64,000 nucleotides of DNA from Janthinobacterium sp. FW305-129 (GTDB taxonomy: Bacteria > Pseudomonadota > Gammaproteobacteria > Burkholderiales > Burkholderiaceae_D). The DNA lies in contig NZ_JACYMM010000009.1 in NCBI RefSeq assembly GCF_020858115.1, positions 224,893-288,892 on the forward strand. The letters are read 5' to 3'. Positions 25,683-33,782 of this stretch are shown piece after piece; within the stretch, counting starts at the first letter, position 1, and the number at the start of each line of letters is the position of its first letter. The notes under the pieces are model-generated. The model was not told the DNA's origin, made no database searches, and saw only the letters and a list, made by a program, of their open reading frames with translations. The translations under genes and the position numbers were made by a program.

Positions 25683-26654
25683 ATGCCGGATGCCTTACAC
25701 CGACTTGCCCTGCTCGAGAGCATACTCGGCGCCGTGAACCTGGGCGCCATCGTGCTCGATGAGCAGCACCGCATCGTGCTGTGGAATAACTGGATGGCGC
25801 GCCACTCGGCCTGTCAGGCGAACGCCGTGCTGGGCCAGGATTTTTTCGCCGTCTTTCCGGAACTGCGGCACAAGCGCATCGATTCGGCCATCACCCAGGC
25901 CCTGCGCGACAATTTCCAGTCGCTGCTGTCGCAAACGCTGCACAAGGCGCCGTTTGCCCTGTACACGCATGGCGCGACCGCAGGTGGCAACGACGGCGAG
26001 GAACGCATGCAGCAGGCGATCGCCGTCACACCGATCAATTTACCCGCTTCGCCGCGCCACTGCCTGATCCAGATCAATGATGTCACCATCGCCGTGGGCC
26101 GCGAAAAGCTGCTGCGCGAACAGACCATGGTCTTGCGCTCGCAAACCTTTTCCGATGGCTTGACGGGCATCGCCAACCGCCGCCACTTCGACGTGGCCAT
26201 CGAAAAGGAAATGCGGCGCGCCACGCGTACCAGCAGCCCGTTGTCGCTGCTGATGATCGACATCGACCACTTCAAGGATTACAACGACCACTACGGCCAC
26301 CAGCAGGGCGACGATTGCCTGATCCGCGTGGCGGCCGAACTGGCCGCCATGCTGCAGCGCCCCACCGACCTGCTGGCGCGCTATGGCGGCGAAGAGTTTG
26401 CCGCCATCCTGCCCGACACGGAGGCCGAGCAAGCGCTGAGCATGGCCGAGGCGATCCGCCAGCGGGCGGCCGACTTGCGCATTCCGCATGCCAAGACGGG
26501 CAACGACGTCAAGCACGTCACGGTCAGCATCGGCATCGCCACGCAGCACCCGCAGCAGCCGCTGGCCATCTCCGCCCTGATCGGCGCCGCCGACCGCGCC
26601 CTGTACCTGGCCAAGGGTGCCGGGCGCAACCGCGTGATGGTGCAGCCGCTGTAA
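25683..26654 (+). CDS. Diguanylate cyclase with N-terminal PAS domain
   Basis: About 323 aa. A PAS-like sensor (LLESILGAVNLGAIVLDEQHRIVLWN...) covers about residues 5-130, followed by a GGDEF domain with active-site GGEEF. The inhibitory I-site RxxD (RPTD) lies five residues before it, so product feedback by c-di-GMP is expected. The substrate-binding stretch IDIDHFKDYNDHYGHQQGD is intact. It is cytoplasmic, with no membrane segment. ATG at 25683 is used here; a GTG nine bases earlier overlaps the cheC-like stop. It is the third gene of the CheY-CheC operon, linking that relay to c-di-GMP synthesis. No terminator is obvious downstream. Confidence 0.92.
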   Translation: MPDALHRLALLESILGAVNLGAIVLDEQHRIVLWNNWMARHSACQANAVLGQDFFAVFPELRHKRIDSAITQALRDNFQSLLSQTLHKAPFALYTHGATAGGNDGEERMQQAIAVTPINLPASPRHCLIQINDVTIAVGREKLLREQTMVLRSQTFSDGLTGIANRRHFDVAIEKEMRRATRTSSPLSLLMIDIDHFKDYNDHYGHQQGDDCLIRVAAELAAMLQRPTDLLARYGGEEFAAILPDTEAEQALSMAEAIRQRAADLRIPHAKTGNDVKHVTVSIGIATQHPQQPLAISALIGAADRALYLAKGAGRNRVMVQPL

Positions 26655-26803
26655 AAAAAAGCAACGCAGGGCAAAGGATTCCAGTAGACATCTTTACGGC
26701 GTGTGCGTAGACTCGTTACTGATTGCAGCAACAACAACAAGAATTTATCTGTGGTATCTATCCCTGCGCGGCCCGCCCATGCGGGGCACGGCCAGGAGCG
26801 CTT

Positions 26804-28471
26804 GTGAATCTCGATCCTCCCCTCAGATCCGGCTTGCCGGGTGCCGGCATGGATACGACCATGGTGAACGGCATGCGCCTGCTGCTGTCGAGCGCTACCT
26901 TGCTGACTCTGTTCATCGACCCCGAAAGCGCCGGCAAGCTGAGCAAGATCACCTGGCTGATCTTTTCCGCGTACACCCTGCACAGCCTGCTGCTCTACCT
27001 GCTGGCCCTGCTGGGTTTCAGCCTGCCGCAGGACATCCTGCTGTACTGGCTGGACGTGGCCTGGTATGCGCTGATCGTGTTTTCCACCAGCAGCCACAAC
27101 AATTTATTCTTCCTGTTTTTTTTCTTTGCCATCCTGACCTCCTCGTTCCAGCGGGGCTTCGAGGAAGGTGCGCGCGTCACCCTGGCCTCGGCCGGCCTGT
27201 TCGCCGCCACCGCCCTGTTCGGCGAAACGGATGCGGAACTGTCGCGCCTGCTGCTGCGCACCACCTTCCTGCTGGCGCTCGGCTACATGATCGCCTACTG
27301 GGGCGGTTCGGCCATCACCCAGCGCAGCCACCTGGCGCTGCTGCGCGACGTCAGCCAGCTGTCCAATCCCCGTTTCGGCGTCGACCAGACCATCACCTCG
27401 GTGCTGGAAAAGACCCGCAGTTATTTCAATGGCCGCAGTTGCCTGCTGATCATGCAGGACAAGGGCTCGCGGGTCTGGTCGCTGCGCAGCGTGATTTATA
27501 CGGGCACGGGCGTCGTGCATACCAGTTCGCTCCTCAGCGACGACGCGGCCAGCCCCCTGCTTGCTTTTCCGCTCGATAAAATCGCGCTGTACAACCAGCC
27601 CGCCGGCCGCTGGCTGCCGTGGACGGGCGGCGCGCGCATGCTCGATCCCGACAGCGGGCGCTGGCTGCGGCATGACGATGCGGCCGGCGCCCGCCTGGCC
27701 GAACTGCTCGAAGCGCATGCATTCATCAGCGCGCCGCTGCCCTTGCGCAATGGCAAGGGACGCATCTTTGTCGTGTCCGCCACGAGCATGAGCAAGACGG
27801 ATGCCCTGTTTCTCAGCCATATCGGCGCGCAAGCGTTTCCCGTCATTGAAAATATCGACCTGCTCGACCGCCTGGCGTCGCAGGCGGCCTCGCGCGAGCG
27901 CGAAAAGATCGCGCGCGACCTGCATGACACGGCCATCCAGCCGTACATCGGCTTGCGCCACGGCCTGGCCGCCCTGCGCAACGAAGCCACGCCGGGCAAC
28001 CCGCTGCTGCCCGAGCTGGAAAAGCTGATCCTCATGTCGGGCCAGGTGATCACCGACCTGCGCAGCTACGCGCGCACGTTCAAGAATGGCCAGGTGCAAA
28101 GCGAGCCGGAACTGCTGGTGGCGCTGCGCCGCCAGGCCACGCAAATCCGCGAGTTCTACGGCATCGACATCGCCCTGCATATCGAAGGCGACCTGCACAT
28201 CAACGACCGCCTGGCGGCCGAGGTGTTCCAGATCGTCAACGAGGGCATGAGCAATATCCGCAAGCATACGTCGGCGCGCCATGGCGCCGTCAAGCTGACC
28301 TGCGTGCAGGGCGCGTTGCACATCAGCATAGACAACGAATGCGCGGCCGCGCACGTGCCCGACTTCCTGCCCGACTCGCTGGCCGAGCGCGCCGCCGCCC
28401 TGGGCGGCACGGCCCGCGTCACGCATAGCATGTTGGGCAACACTTCCGTGCAAATCGAGATCCCCATATGA
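26804..28471 (+). CDS. Membrane sensor histidine kinase, NarX/HisKA_3 type
   Basis: About 555 aa. Five or six hydrophobic helices cover residues about 20-180 (LLLSSATLLTLFI, LLYLLALLGF, NNLFFLFFFFAILTSS, FLLALGYMIAYWGG). A GAF-like region spans about 200-370. A HisKA_3 dimerisation helix carries the phospho-His in EREKIARDLHDTAIQPYIGLR, and a HATPase domain has N-box VNEGMSNIRKH. The following G1 box reads IDNECAA instead of the usual DxGxG, so ATP binding may be weak or altered. The GTG at 26804 is chosen for its AGGAG site five bases upstream. It overlaps the response regulator gene by 4 bp (ATGA) and stands just before the Tad pilus operon. Confidence 0.88.
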   Translation: MNLDPPLRSGLPGAGMDTTMVNGMRLLLSSATLLTLFIDPESAGKLSKITWLIFSAYTLHSLLLYLLALLGFSLPQDILLYWLDVAWYALIVFSTSSHNNLFFLFFFFAILTSSFQRGFEEGARVTLASAGLFAATALFGETDAELSRLLLRTTFLLALGYMIAYWGGSAITQRSHLALLRDVSQLSNPRFGVDQTITSVLEKTRSYFNGRSCLLIMQDKGSRVWSLRSVIYTGTGVVHTSSLLSDDAASPLLAFPLDKIALYNQPAGRWLPWTGGARMLDPDSGRWLRHDDAAGARLAELLEAHAFISAPLPLRNGKGRIFVVSATSMSKTDALFLSHIGAQAFPVIENIDLLDRLASQAASREREKIARDLHDTAIQPYIGLRHGLAALRNEATPGNPLLPELEKLILMSGQVITDLRSYARTFKNGQVQSEPELLVALRRQATQIREFYGIDIALHIEGDLHINDRLAAEVFQIVNEGMSNIRKHTSARHGAVKLTCVQGALHISIDNECAAAHVPDFLPDSLAERAAALGGTARVTHSMLGNTSVQIEIPI

Positions 28472-29169
28472 ATGACAGTCGTGCCATGCCACCGCCCAGC
28501 CATACCATCAGCGTCATGCTGGTGGACGATCACAAGACCATGCTGTGGGGCCTGGAGCGGCTGATCGGCGGCGAACACTCGGGCATGCGCGTGGTCGCCA
28601 CGGCGTCCGACAGCGCCGAGGCGCTGGAACTGGCGAAGGCGCTGCAACCGGATGTGATCGTGCTGGACCTGGACCTGGGGGGCATCAGCTCGCTGGCCAT
28701 CCTGCCCGCGCTGGCGCAATGCGGCAGCACGCGCGTGCTGGTGCTGACGGCCAGCCACGACCAGGCCATCCTGGACCAGACGGTGCTCAAAGGCGCGCGC
28801 GGCATCGTCAGCAAGGATGCGCCGGCGGAAATGGTGCTCAAGGCCATCGAAAAGGTGTATCACGGCGAACTGTGGCTGGAGCACGCGATGCTGGGACGCA
28901 TGCTGACGCAGCTGACCCAGCCGGGCGGCGGCTCGGCGCAAGCCATCGCCGTCGCCAGCCTGACCATCAAGGAACGCAAGATCATCGCCGCGCTGGTGCA
29001 CGGCAGCGGCACGCCGGCCAAGCTGCTGGCGGACCAGCTGTTCATCTCCGAACATACCTTGCGCAATCACCTGACCTCGATCTACCGCAAGCTGGGCGTG
29101 TACAACCGCCTGGAGCTGTACGCCTACGCCACCAAGCACCAGCTGGGCCAATTGCCGCCCGGCGCCTGA
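28468..29169 (+). CDS. LuxR/NarL-family response regulator
   Basis: 233 aa. The receiver domain occupies residues about 10-125, with DDHKTML near the N-terminus and phospho-Asp in VIVLDLDLGG. A LuxR-type helix-turn-helix spans about 165-225 (LTIKERKIIAALVHG ... LFISEHTLRNHLTSIYRKLGV). Translation is coupled to the upstream kinase by an ATGA overlap, giving a complete two-component pair. Its location 255 bp before the Tad operon, with no other target between, suggests it controls that operon; this is inference. The C-terminus after the HTH is short, as is normal for the family. Confidence 0.9.
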   Translation: MNDSRAMPPPSHTISVMLVDDHKTMLWGLERLIGGEHSGMRVVATASDSAEALELAKALQPDVIVLDLDLGGISSLAILPALAQCGSTRVLVLTASHDQAILDQTVLKGARGIVSKDAPAEMVLKAIEKVYHGELWLEHAMLGRMLTQLTQPGGGSAQAIAVASLTIKERKIIAALVHGSGTPAKLLADQLFISEHTLRNHLTSIYRKLGVYNRLELYAYATKHQLGQLPPGA

Positions 29170-29183
29170 CACCACCGCAGCAC

Positions 29184-29208
29184 CGCGCGGCGCCTGCCTC
29201 GCCGCGCG
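29184..29208 (+). terminator. GC hairpin after the two-component genes
   Basis: CGCGCGGCG / CGCCGCGCG, perfect 9-bp stem with a 7-nt loop, 14 bp after the regulator stop codon. It is followed by a C/T-rich run without consecutive Ts, so it may be a weak terminator. Confidence 0.45.
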
Positions 29209-29339
29209 CCTCCCCCTCCCTGCAGCGACGCCAGCGGCCTCAATGGCCAGCCTGGGCACGCCCCCGCGCGTCCAGCTCGACCATGACAATTGTCACGAAA
29301 AAAACAAGCAGTTCCTCCTTGCAATAAAAGGATGTTCTT

Positions 29340-29371
29340 CTGATGTAGATCAATGTGCCGACTTCTATAGT
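29340..29371 (+). promoter_or_regulatory. Putative Tad operon promoter region with FNR-like box
   Basis: CTGATGTAGATCAA (29340-29353) matches the FNR/Anr box TTGAT-N4-ATCAA in nine of ten positions. TATAGT (29366-29371) is a possible -10. A separate perfect palindrome TGACAATTGTCA lies at 29284-29295. The first Tad gene starts at 29425. Spacing between the box and that -10 is shorter than in classical class II FNR promoters, so a different -10 may be used. Confidence 0.4.
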
Positions 29372-29424
29372 GGATTTACCGGAGTGCAAATCACCGCGCG
29401 GCCCACCACGACACGGAGCACAGC

Positions 29425-29571
29425 ATGCGCTTTGACAAGTTCCTTCCGACAGCCCTGATCACCTATTTGCAGGGCAAGGAAAAGGCTGCGTTCTACCGCT
29501 ATGCCCTGGTGGCGGCCCTCATGGCGGTGGTCTGCATCATCGGACTGCTGGCACTGGGCGAGAGCCCATGA
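29425..29571 (+). CDS. Small Flp-pilin-like membrane protein (atypical)
   Basis: 48 aa. It has a polar N-terminal half (MRFDKFLPTALITYLQGKEK) and one hydrophobic helix (YALVAALMAVVCIIGLLALG) that aligns with the helix of the Flp pilins just downstream. The processing motif is not conserved: where Flp has G-x4-EY it reads KAAFYRY, so the Glu at mature position 5 is missing. It could be a degenerate first copy of the pilin gene or a non-processed anchor or minor subunit. It is the first gene of the Tad operon. The start codon has no strong ribosome site (CACAGC). Confidence 0.7.
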   Translation: MRFDKFLPTALITYLQGKEKAAFYRYALVAALMAVVCIIGLLALGESP

Positions 29572-29654
29572 CCCCGCCAGGTCAAAGCACCAGAAAGCAA
29601 CACTGCAATGCCGTTTTACCCACCGCTGTACCTTAACCACCACCAGGAGTTGTC

Positions 29655-29828
29655 ATGAACCTCATCAAAAACTTTATCCGCGAAGAAGATGGCGTCACCG
29701 CAATTGAGTATGGCCTGATCGCTGCCCTGATTGCCGTGGTGATCATCGCCGCCGTCACCATCGTCGGCACGCAGCTGAAAAAAACCTTCAGCACCATCGG
29801 CTCCAAGCTCACCACCGCCAATGCCTGA
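29655..29828 (+). CDS. flp: Flp family type IVb pilin (major subunit candidate)
   Basis: 57 aa. A short leader (MNLIKNFIREEDG) ends in Gly, followed by the mature N-terminus VTAIEYGLIAALIAVV with Glu5-Tyr6, the hallmark of Flp pilins. The single helix continues to about residue 40, then comes a short polar tail (KKTFSTIGSKLTTANA). The TadV-type peptidase encoded at 31161 is expected to cleave after Gly13, after which subunits assemble into an adhesive Flp pilus. Start is supported by CAGGAG eight bases upstream. This is the most canonical pilin of the locus. Confidence 0.95.
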   Translation: MNLIKNFIREEDGVTAIEYGLIAALIAVVIIAAVTIVGTQLKKTFSTIGSKLTTANA

Positions 29829-29923
29829 CGCGGTGCTGTCCGGGCCGGCCCAGCGCCAGCCCGGACTACGCTGCCCCACATTCCCGGCACGCCCACCTTG
29901 ACGAACGCATAGCGAGGCCCATC

Positions 29924-30097
29924 GTGAAATCTCTCTTCCGCCGTTTATCCGACGAGTCGGCCGTCACGGCGATCGAATACGCGCTGCTGGCGGGCCTGAT
30001 AGCGGCAGTGCTGGTGCTCACGATCACCCTGCTCGGCGACCAGGTCAAGCTGCTGTTTGTCTACGTCAAGGACCAGGTGGTCCTGGCCCTGTCATGA
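29924..30097 (+). CDS. Second Flp-type pilin, variant processing site
   Basis: 57 aa from a GTG start. Leader VKSLFRRLSDESA, then VTAIEYALLAGLIAAVLVL. The Glu-Tyr pair is kept, but the residue before the cut is Ala instead of Gly, so processing may be slower or altered. The tail (VKLLFVYVKDQVVLALS) is hydrophobic, unlike the polar tail of the first pilin, suggesting a minor or membrane-retained pilin. Its stop overlaps the next start by 4 bp (ATGA), coupling it to the PAP2 protein. Confidence 0.88.
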   Translation: MKSLFRRLSDESAVTAIEYALLAGLIAAVLVLTITLLGDQVKLLFVYVKDQVVLALS

Positions 30098-31164
30098 ACA
30101 CCCTGCGCGCCTCGCTGCGCACCCACCGCGCCCTGCTGCTGATCGTGCTGCCGTACGCCGCCGCGGCGGCGCTGCTGGCCGGCAGCCTGCCCAGCGCCTC
30201 GGACGCCCTCAACGTGCTGGCCGGCTTCCTCGTGGCCATCCTCACGGGCCCCGTCTTCATCCTGTGCGGCTACACCATCCACGTCATGGTGACGAAACGC
30301 CCGCACCGCCTGTGCCACTATCTGTACCACGATCTGCGCCGCTACCTGAGCAACGAGCGCCTGCTGCACGCGCTGCCGGCCATGCTCTTGATCCCCATCT
30401 TCGCCTCCAGCTTCACCGTCTTCAAGGCCGCCATCCCGCGCCTGCATCCCTACACCTGGGATGCCAGCCTGTCCGCCTGGGACATGGCGCTGCATGGCGG
30501 CATGGCCCCCTGGGAAAGGCTGCAGCCGCTGCTGGGCCACCCGCTGATCACGGGCCTGCTCAACTTCAACTACCACTTCTGGTTCTTCCTGTTTTACGCC
30601 ATCCTGTACTGGCTCATCCTCGATACGCGCCGCCCGCTGCTGCGCATGCAGTTCCTGCTCAGCTTTGCGTTGACCTGGATCGTCCTCGGCAGCATCCTGG
30701 CCGTGCTGTTTGCCTCGGTCGGTCCCTGCTACTACGGCCACCTGCACGCCAGCGACCCGTATGCGCCGCTGATGGCCTACCTGCATGACGCCAACCAGCA
30801 CGTCCCCGTCTGGGCCCTGCAGGTGCAGGACATGCTGTGGCAGGGTTATCAAAGCAAGGGCGCGAACGGCGAGCTGGGCATCTCCGCCATGCCCAGCATG
30901 CATGTGGCCACGTCCGTGCTGATGGCCATGATGGGCTGGAGAGTCAGCCGCGCCGCCGGGATCGCCCTGTCCGCCTTCGCCGTGCTGATCCTGCTCGGCT
31001 CCATCCACCTGGGCTGGCACTATGCGCTCGACGGCTATGTGGGCGCGGCCGGCGCGGCGCTGGTATGGCGCCTGGTGGGACGGCTGCTGGGCAGCCAGGC
31101 CGCCGCACCCGCCATGCACCTGGCCACGGTGCCCTGCATGAGCAAGGAAGGACTGCCATCATGA
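30094..31164 (+). CDS. PAP2-superfamily membrane protein inside the Tad operon
   Basis: 356 aa with about eight hydrophobic helices. The phosphatase signature appears in parts: AMPSMHVATSVLMA (SxxH-type motif, about residue 270) and GSIHLGWHYALDGYVG (second His motif, about residue 315). The layout resembles the inositolphosphotransferase/Aur1-like branch of PAP2 proteins, which act on lipid phosphates at the membrane surface. The first motif (KxxxxxxRP) is not obvious. It is coupled by ATGA overlaps both to the pilin before and to the prepilin peptidase after it, so it is a true operon member. It is not part of the standard Tad set. Confidence 0.8.
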   Translation: MNTLRASLRTHRALLLIVLPYAAAAALLAGSLPSASDALNVLAGFLVAILTGPVFILCGYTIHVMVTKRPHRLCHYLYHDLRRYLSNERLLHALPAMLLIPIFASSFTVFKAAIPRLHPYTWDASLSAWDMALHGGMAPWERLQPLLGHPLITGLLNFNYHFWFFLFYAILYWLILDTRRPLLRMQFLLSFALTWIVLGSILAVLFASVGPCYYGHLHASDPYAPLMAYLHDANQHVPVWALQVQDMLWQGYQSKGANGELGISAMPSMHVATSVLMAMMGWRVSRAAGIALSAFAVLILLGSIHLGWHYALDGYVGAAGAALVWRLVGRLLGSQAAAPAMHLATVPCMSKEGLPS

Positions 31165-31748
31165 ACGCCCACCTGCCCATGCTGCTGTGCCTGGCCGTGC
31201 TGGCCACCTTGCTCGCCAGCGCCCTGTGGCACGACCTGCGCACGCGCCGCATCCCGAACCGGCTGGTGCTGTGGGGCACGCTGGCGGGACTGATCCTGAA
31301 CGGCTTCGTGCCATCCGGCGCCGGCCTGTTCGACTCCTCCTTCGGCGGCCTGGGACTGCTGCAGGCGCTGGCCGGCGCCGCCGCCGGACTGGCCCTGCTG
31401 CTGCCCATGTACCTGCTGCGCGCCCTGGGCGCCGGCGACGTCAAGCTGATGGCCATGTGCGGCGCCTTCCTCGGCCCCGACGCCGTGCTCGAAGCGGCCC
31501 TGCTGACCTTCCTGTGCGGCGGCGTGCTGGCCCTGGCCGCCGCGCTGGCCGGCCAGCGCCTGCGCCAGGTGCTGAAAAACACCTATCACATGATGCTGGG
31601 CGCGCTGCTGCACAGCCTTGCCGGCGGCGCCGCCACGATCGCCGAACCGCCGCCGGCCACCGGCAAGCTGGCCTACGCCTTCGCCATCGCCAGCGGCACC
31701 GGCTTGCAGCTATTCCTGCAATACAACCATCTGTGGAGTCTGCGCTGA
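31161..31748 (+). CDS. tadV: Prepilin peptidase, TadV/CpaA type
   Basis: 195 aa A24 aspartic protease with about five or six helices. The two catalytic Asp residues sit in ALWHDLRTRRIPNRL (near residue 25) and GAGDVKLMAM (near residue 94). The protein lacks the N-terminal methyltransferase domain of PilD-type enzymes, as TadV does. It should cut the Flp and TadE-like prepilins of this operon in the inner membrane. Start overlaps the PAP2 stop by 4 bp. Confidence 0.93.
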   Translation: MNAHLPMLLCLAVLATLLASALWHDLRTRRIPNRLVLWGTLAGLILNGFVPSGAGLFDSSFGGLGLLQALAGAAAGLALLLPMYLLRALGAGDVKLMAMCGAFLGPDAVLEAALLTFLCGGVLALAAALAGQRLRQVLKNTYHMMLGALLHSLAGGAATIAEPPPATGKLAYAFAIASGTGLQLFLQYNHLWSLR

Positions 31749-31783
31749 AACGCGCCGCCTGCCCGCCACCCCAGGAACTGACC

Positions 31784-32404
31784 ATGGACACCATCGCCAC
31801 CCTCTGCCACTCGCGCCGCGCCAGCCTGTTCACCAGCATCACCATGGCTTGCCTGTGGGCGCTGTTTGCCAGTGCCCACGTGGTGGGATTCCTGCACAGC
31901 GGCGACTGGAGCTATCTGCTGTTCTGCGCCGCCGAAACCCTGGCCGCCCTGTTCTTCATCGTGCGCTCGGCCCCCGTCAGCGTCTCCACCGATGCGGGCG
32001 ACTGGCTGCTGGCCATCGGCGCCACCTTCGCCCCCTTCCTTCTGTCCCCCGCCGACATGGCCATCTGGCCCGGCGCGCGCTACCTGCTGGCCGTCGGCAG
32101 CCTGCTGCAGATCGCCGGCCTGCTGTCGCTGAACCGCAGCTTCGGCCTGGTGGCGGCGCAGCGCGAGATCAAGACGGGCGGCGTGTACCGCGTGATACGC
32201 CATCCCCTGTATGCCAGCTACCTGATTTCGCTGAGCGGCTACCTGCTGGCCAATACCTCGCCCGCCAACACCGTCACCTATGTTGCAACGATGAGCATGA
32301 TGGTGGCGCGTTTGCTGCGCGAAGAACGCTTCCTGTCCACCGACGTGCGCTATCGCGTCTACATGCGGCAGGTGAAGTACCGCCTACTGCCCTTCATCTT
32401 CTGA
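31784..32404 (+). CDS. Isoprenylcysteine carboxyl methyltransferase (ICMT)-like membrane protein
   Basis: 206 aa with about five helices and the ICMT/PEMT-type C-terminal signature: GGVYRVIRHPLYASYLI (RHP-Y motif, about residue 140) and ending LLREERFLSTDVRYRVYMRQVKYRLLPFIF (EE...Y motif). Family members methylate lipids or prenylcysteine carboxyl groups with S-adenosylmethionine; bacterial homologues are mostly uncharacterised. It lies between the prepilin peptidase gene and an ATPase gene, 35 bp after the former. Since the TadV-type peptidase lacks a methyltransferase domain, a pilin- or lipid-modifying role is possible but unproven. Confidence 0.8.
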   Translation: MDTIATLCHSRRASLFTSITMACLWALFASAHVVGFLHSGDWSYLLFCAAETLAALFFIVRSAPVSVSTDAGDWLLAIGATFAPFLLSPADMAIWPGARYLLAVGSLLQIAGLLSLNRSFGLVAAQREIKTGGVYRVIRHPLYASYLISLSGYLLANTSPANTVTYVATMSMMVARLLREERFLSTDVRYRVYMRQVKYRLLPFIF

Positions 32405-32435
32405 TCACCGGCCACCCGAGCGAGGAGTATCCATC

Positions 32436-33782
32436 ATGCCTGACACCTATCCAGAACGCAGCGACGGCGGCGGCGTCGAACCGGCGGCCAAGCGCGCGCC
32501 ACGCACGGTCGAGGAAACGGGATTGCCCTTCCTGTTCCTGGTCGAACTGCTGGTCAAGATACTCTTCCTGCGCGGCCAGATCGGCCTGCCCGCCCTGTCG
32601 ACGCACGTGAAACTGGGCGCCGGCGTGCTCGAACCGCTGCTCACCTTCATGCGCGCCGAAAAGCTGTGCGAAGCGCGCCGCAACGGCGGCAGCGGCACCG
32701 ATGCCGACCTGTATTACCTGTTGGGCGACCAGGGCCGCCTGCGCGCCGCCGAATACATGCGCCGCAATGCCTACAGCGGTCCCGCGCCCGTCACCCTGGC
32801 CGATTACAGCAACCAGGTGCTGGCGCAAAGCGTGGCGGACATGCATGTCACCCGCGACGACGTGCAGCGCGAATTCCGCGACGTGGTGGCCAGTTCGGCC
32901 GTGCTGGACCAGCTGGGCGCGGCCATGAATTCCGGTCGTGCCCTGTTCTTCCACGGCCCCGCCGGCAGCGGCAAGAGCTACCTGGCCGAGCGCCTGAACG
33001 GCCTGCTCAGCGGCGCCATCGCCCTGCCGCATGCCGTGATGGTCGACGGCGAAGTGCTGCCCTTCCTCGACCCCATGCTGCACACCCTGTCAAGCAAAGG
33101 CCCCGTGCCATCCGACCCCCGCTGGGTGCGCGCCGAGCGCCCCGCCGTGCTGACGGGCGGCGAGCTGACGCTCGACATGCTGGACCTGCAATTCGACCAG
33201 GGCACCCGCTTGTACCAGGCGCCGCCGCACCTGAAGGCCAACAACGGCATCTTCATCATCGATGACCTGGGCCGCCAGCGCTGCTCGCCCGTGGAACTGA
33301 TGAACCGCTGGATCGTGCCGATGGCGCGGCATATCGACTACCTGTCGCTGCACACGGGGTACAAGTTCCCCGTGCCCTTCGACGTCATCGTCGTGTTCTC
33401 GTCGAACCTGGCGCCGCAGCAGCTGGCCGACGACTCCTTCCTGCGCCGCATCGGCTACAAGATCCACGTGGGTCCGTTGAGCGCCTACCACTACCTGGCC
33501 GTGTTCCGCAGCACCTGCGCCCAGCTGGGCATCAATTTCGACGAAGCGGCCTACACCTATCTGCTGCACCTGCACAGCCAGTACCAGCGGCCCTTGCTGG
33601 CCTGCTATCCGCGCGACATCCTGGCGCAGGTCTGCGACCAGGCGCGCTATGAAGACCACGCGGCGCAACTGTCTCCGGAAGTGCTGCTGTGGGCATGGAA
33701 AAACTATTTCGGCAGCGATGACGACCTTGCAAGCACACATAACGGACCGGCAGCGGTCCAGCACAAAGGGGAAGCAAAATGA
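32436..33782 (+). CDS. AAA-type ATPase within the Tad operon
   Basis: 448 aa, soluble. Walker A is GPAGSGKSYLAERL (about residue 172), Walker B is GIFIIDDLGRQ (about residue 275), and a sensor-like VVFSSNLAP follows. An N-terminal part (about 1-110) of unknown fold, with LPFLFLVELLVKILFLRG, may bind the membrane or another protein. It is distinct from TadA and TadZ, the usual Tad ATPases. Start and end overlap or abut neighbours (4-bp ATGA overlap with cpaB), so it belongs to the operon. The role is unknown; a remodelling or MoxR-like function is a guess. Confidence 0.78.
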   Translation: MPDTYPERSDGGGVEPAAKRAPRTVEETGLPFLFLVELLVKILFLRGQIGLPALSTHVKLGAGVLEPLLTFMRAEKLCEARRNGGSGTDADLYYLLGDQGRLRAAEYMRRNAYSGPAPVTLADYSNQVLAQSVADMHVTRDDVQREFRDVVASSAVLDQLGAAMNSGRALFFHGPAGSGKSYLAERLNGLLSGAIALPHAVMVDGEVLPFLDPMLHTLSSKGPVPSDPRWVRAERPAVLTGGELTLDMLDLQFDQGTRLYQAPPHLKANNGIFIIDDLGRQRCSPVELMNRWIVPMARHIDYLSLHTGYKFPVPFDVIVVFSSNLAPQQLADDSFLRRIGYKIHVGPLSAYHYLAVFRSTCAQLGINFDEAAYTYLLHLHSQYQRPLLACYPRDILAQVCDQARYEDHAAQLSPEVLLWAWKNYFGSDDDLASTHNGPAAVQHKGEAK

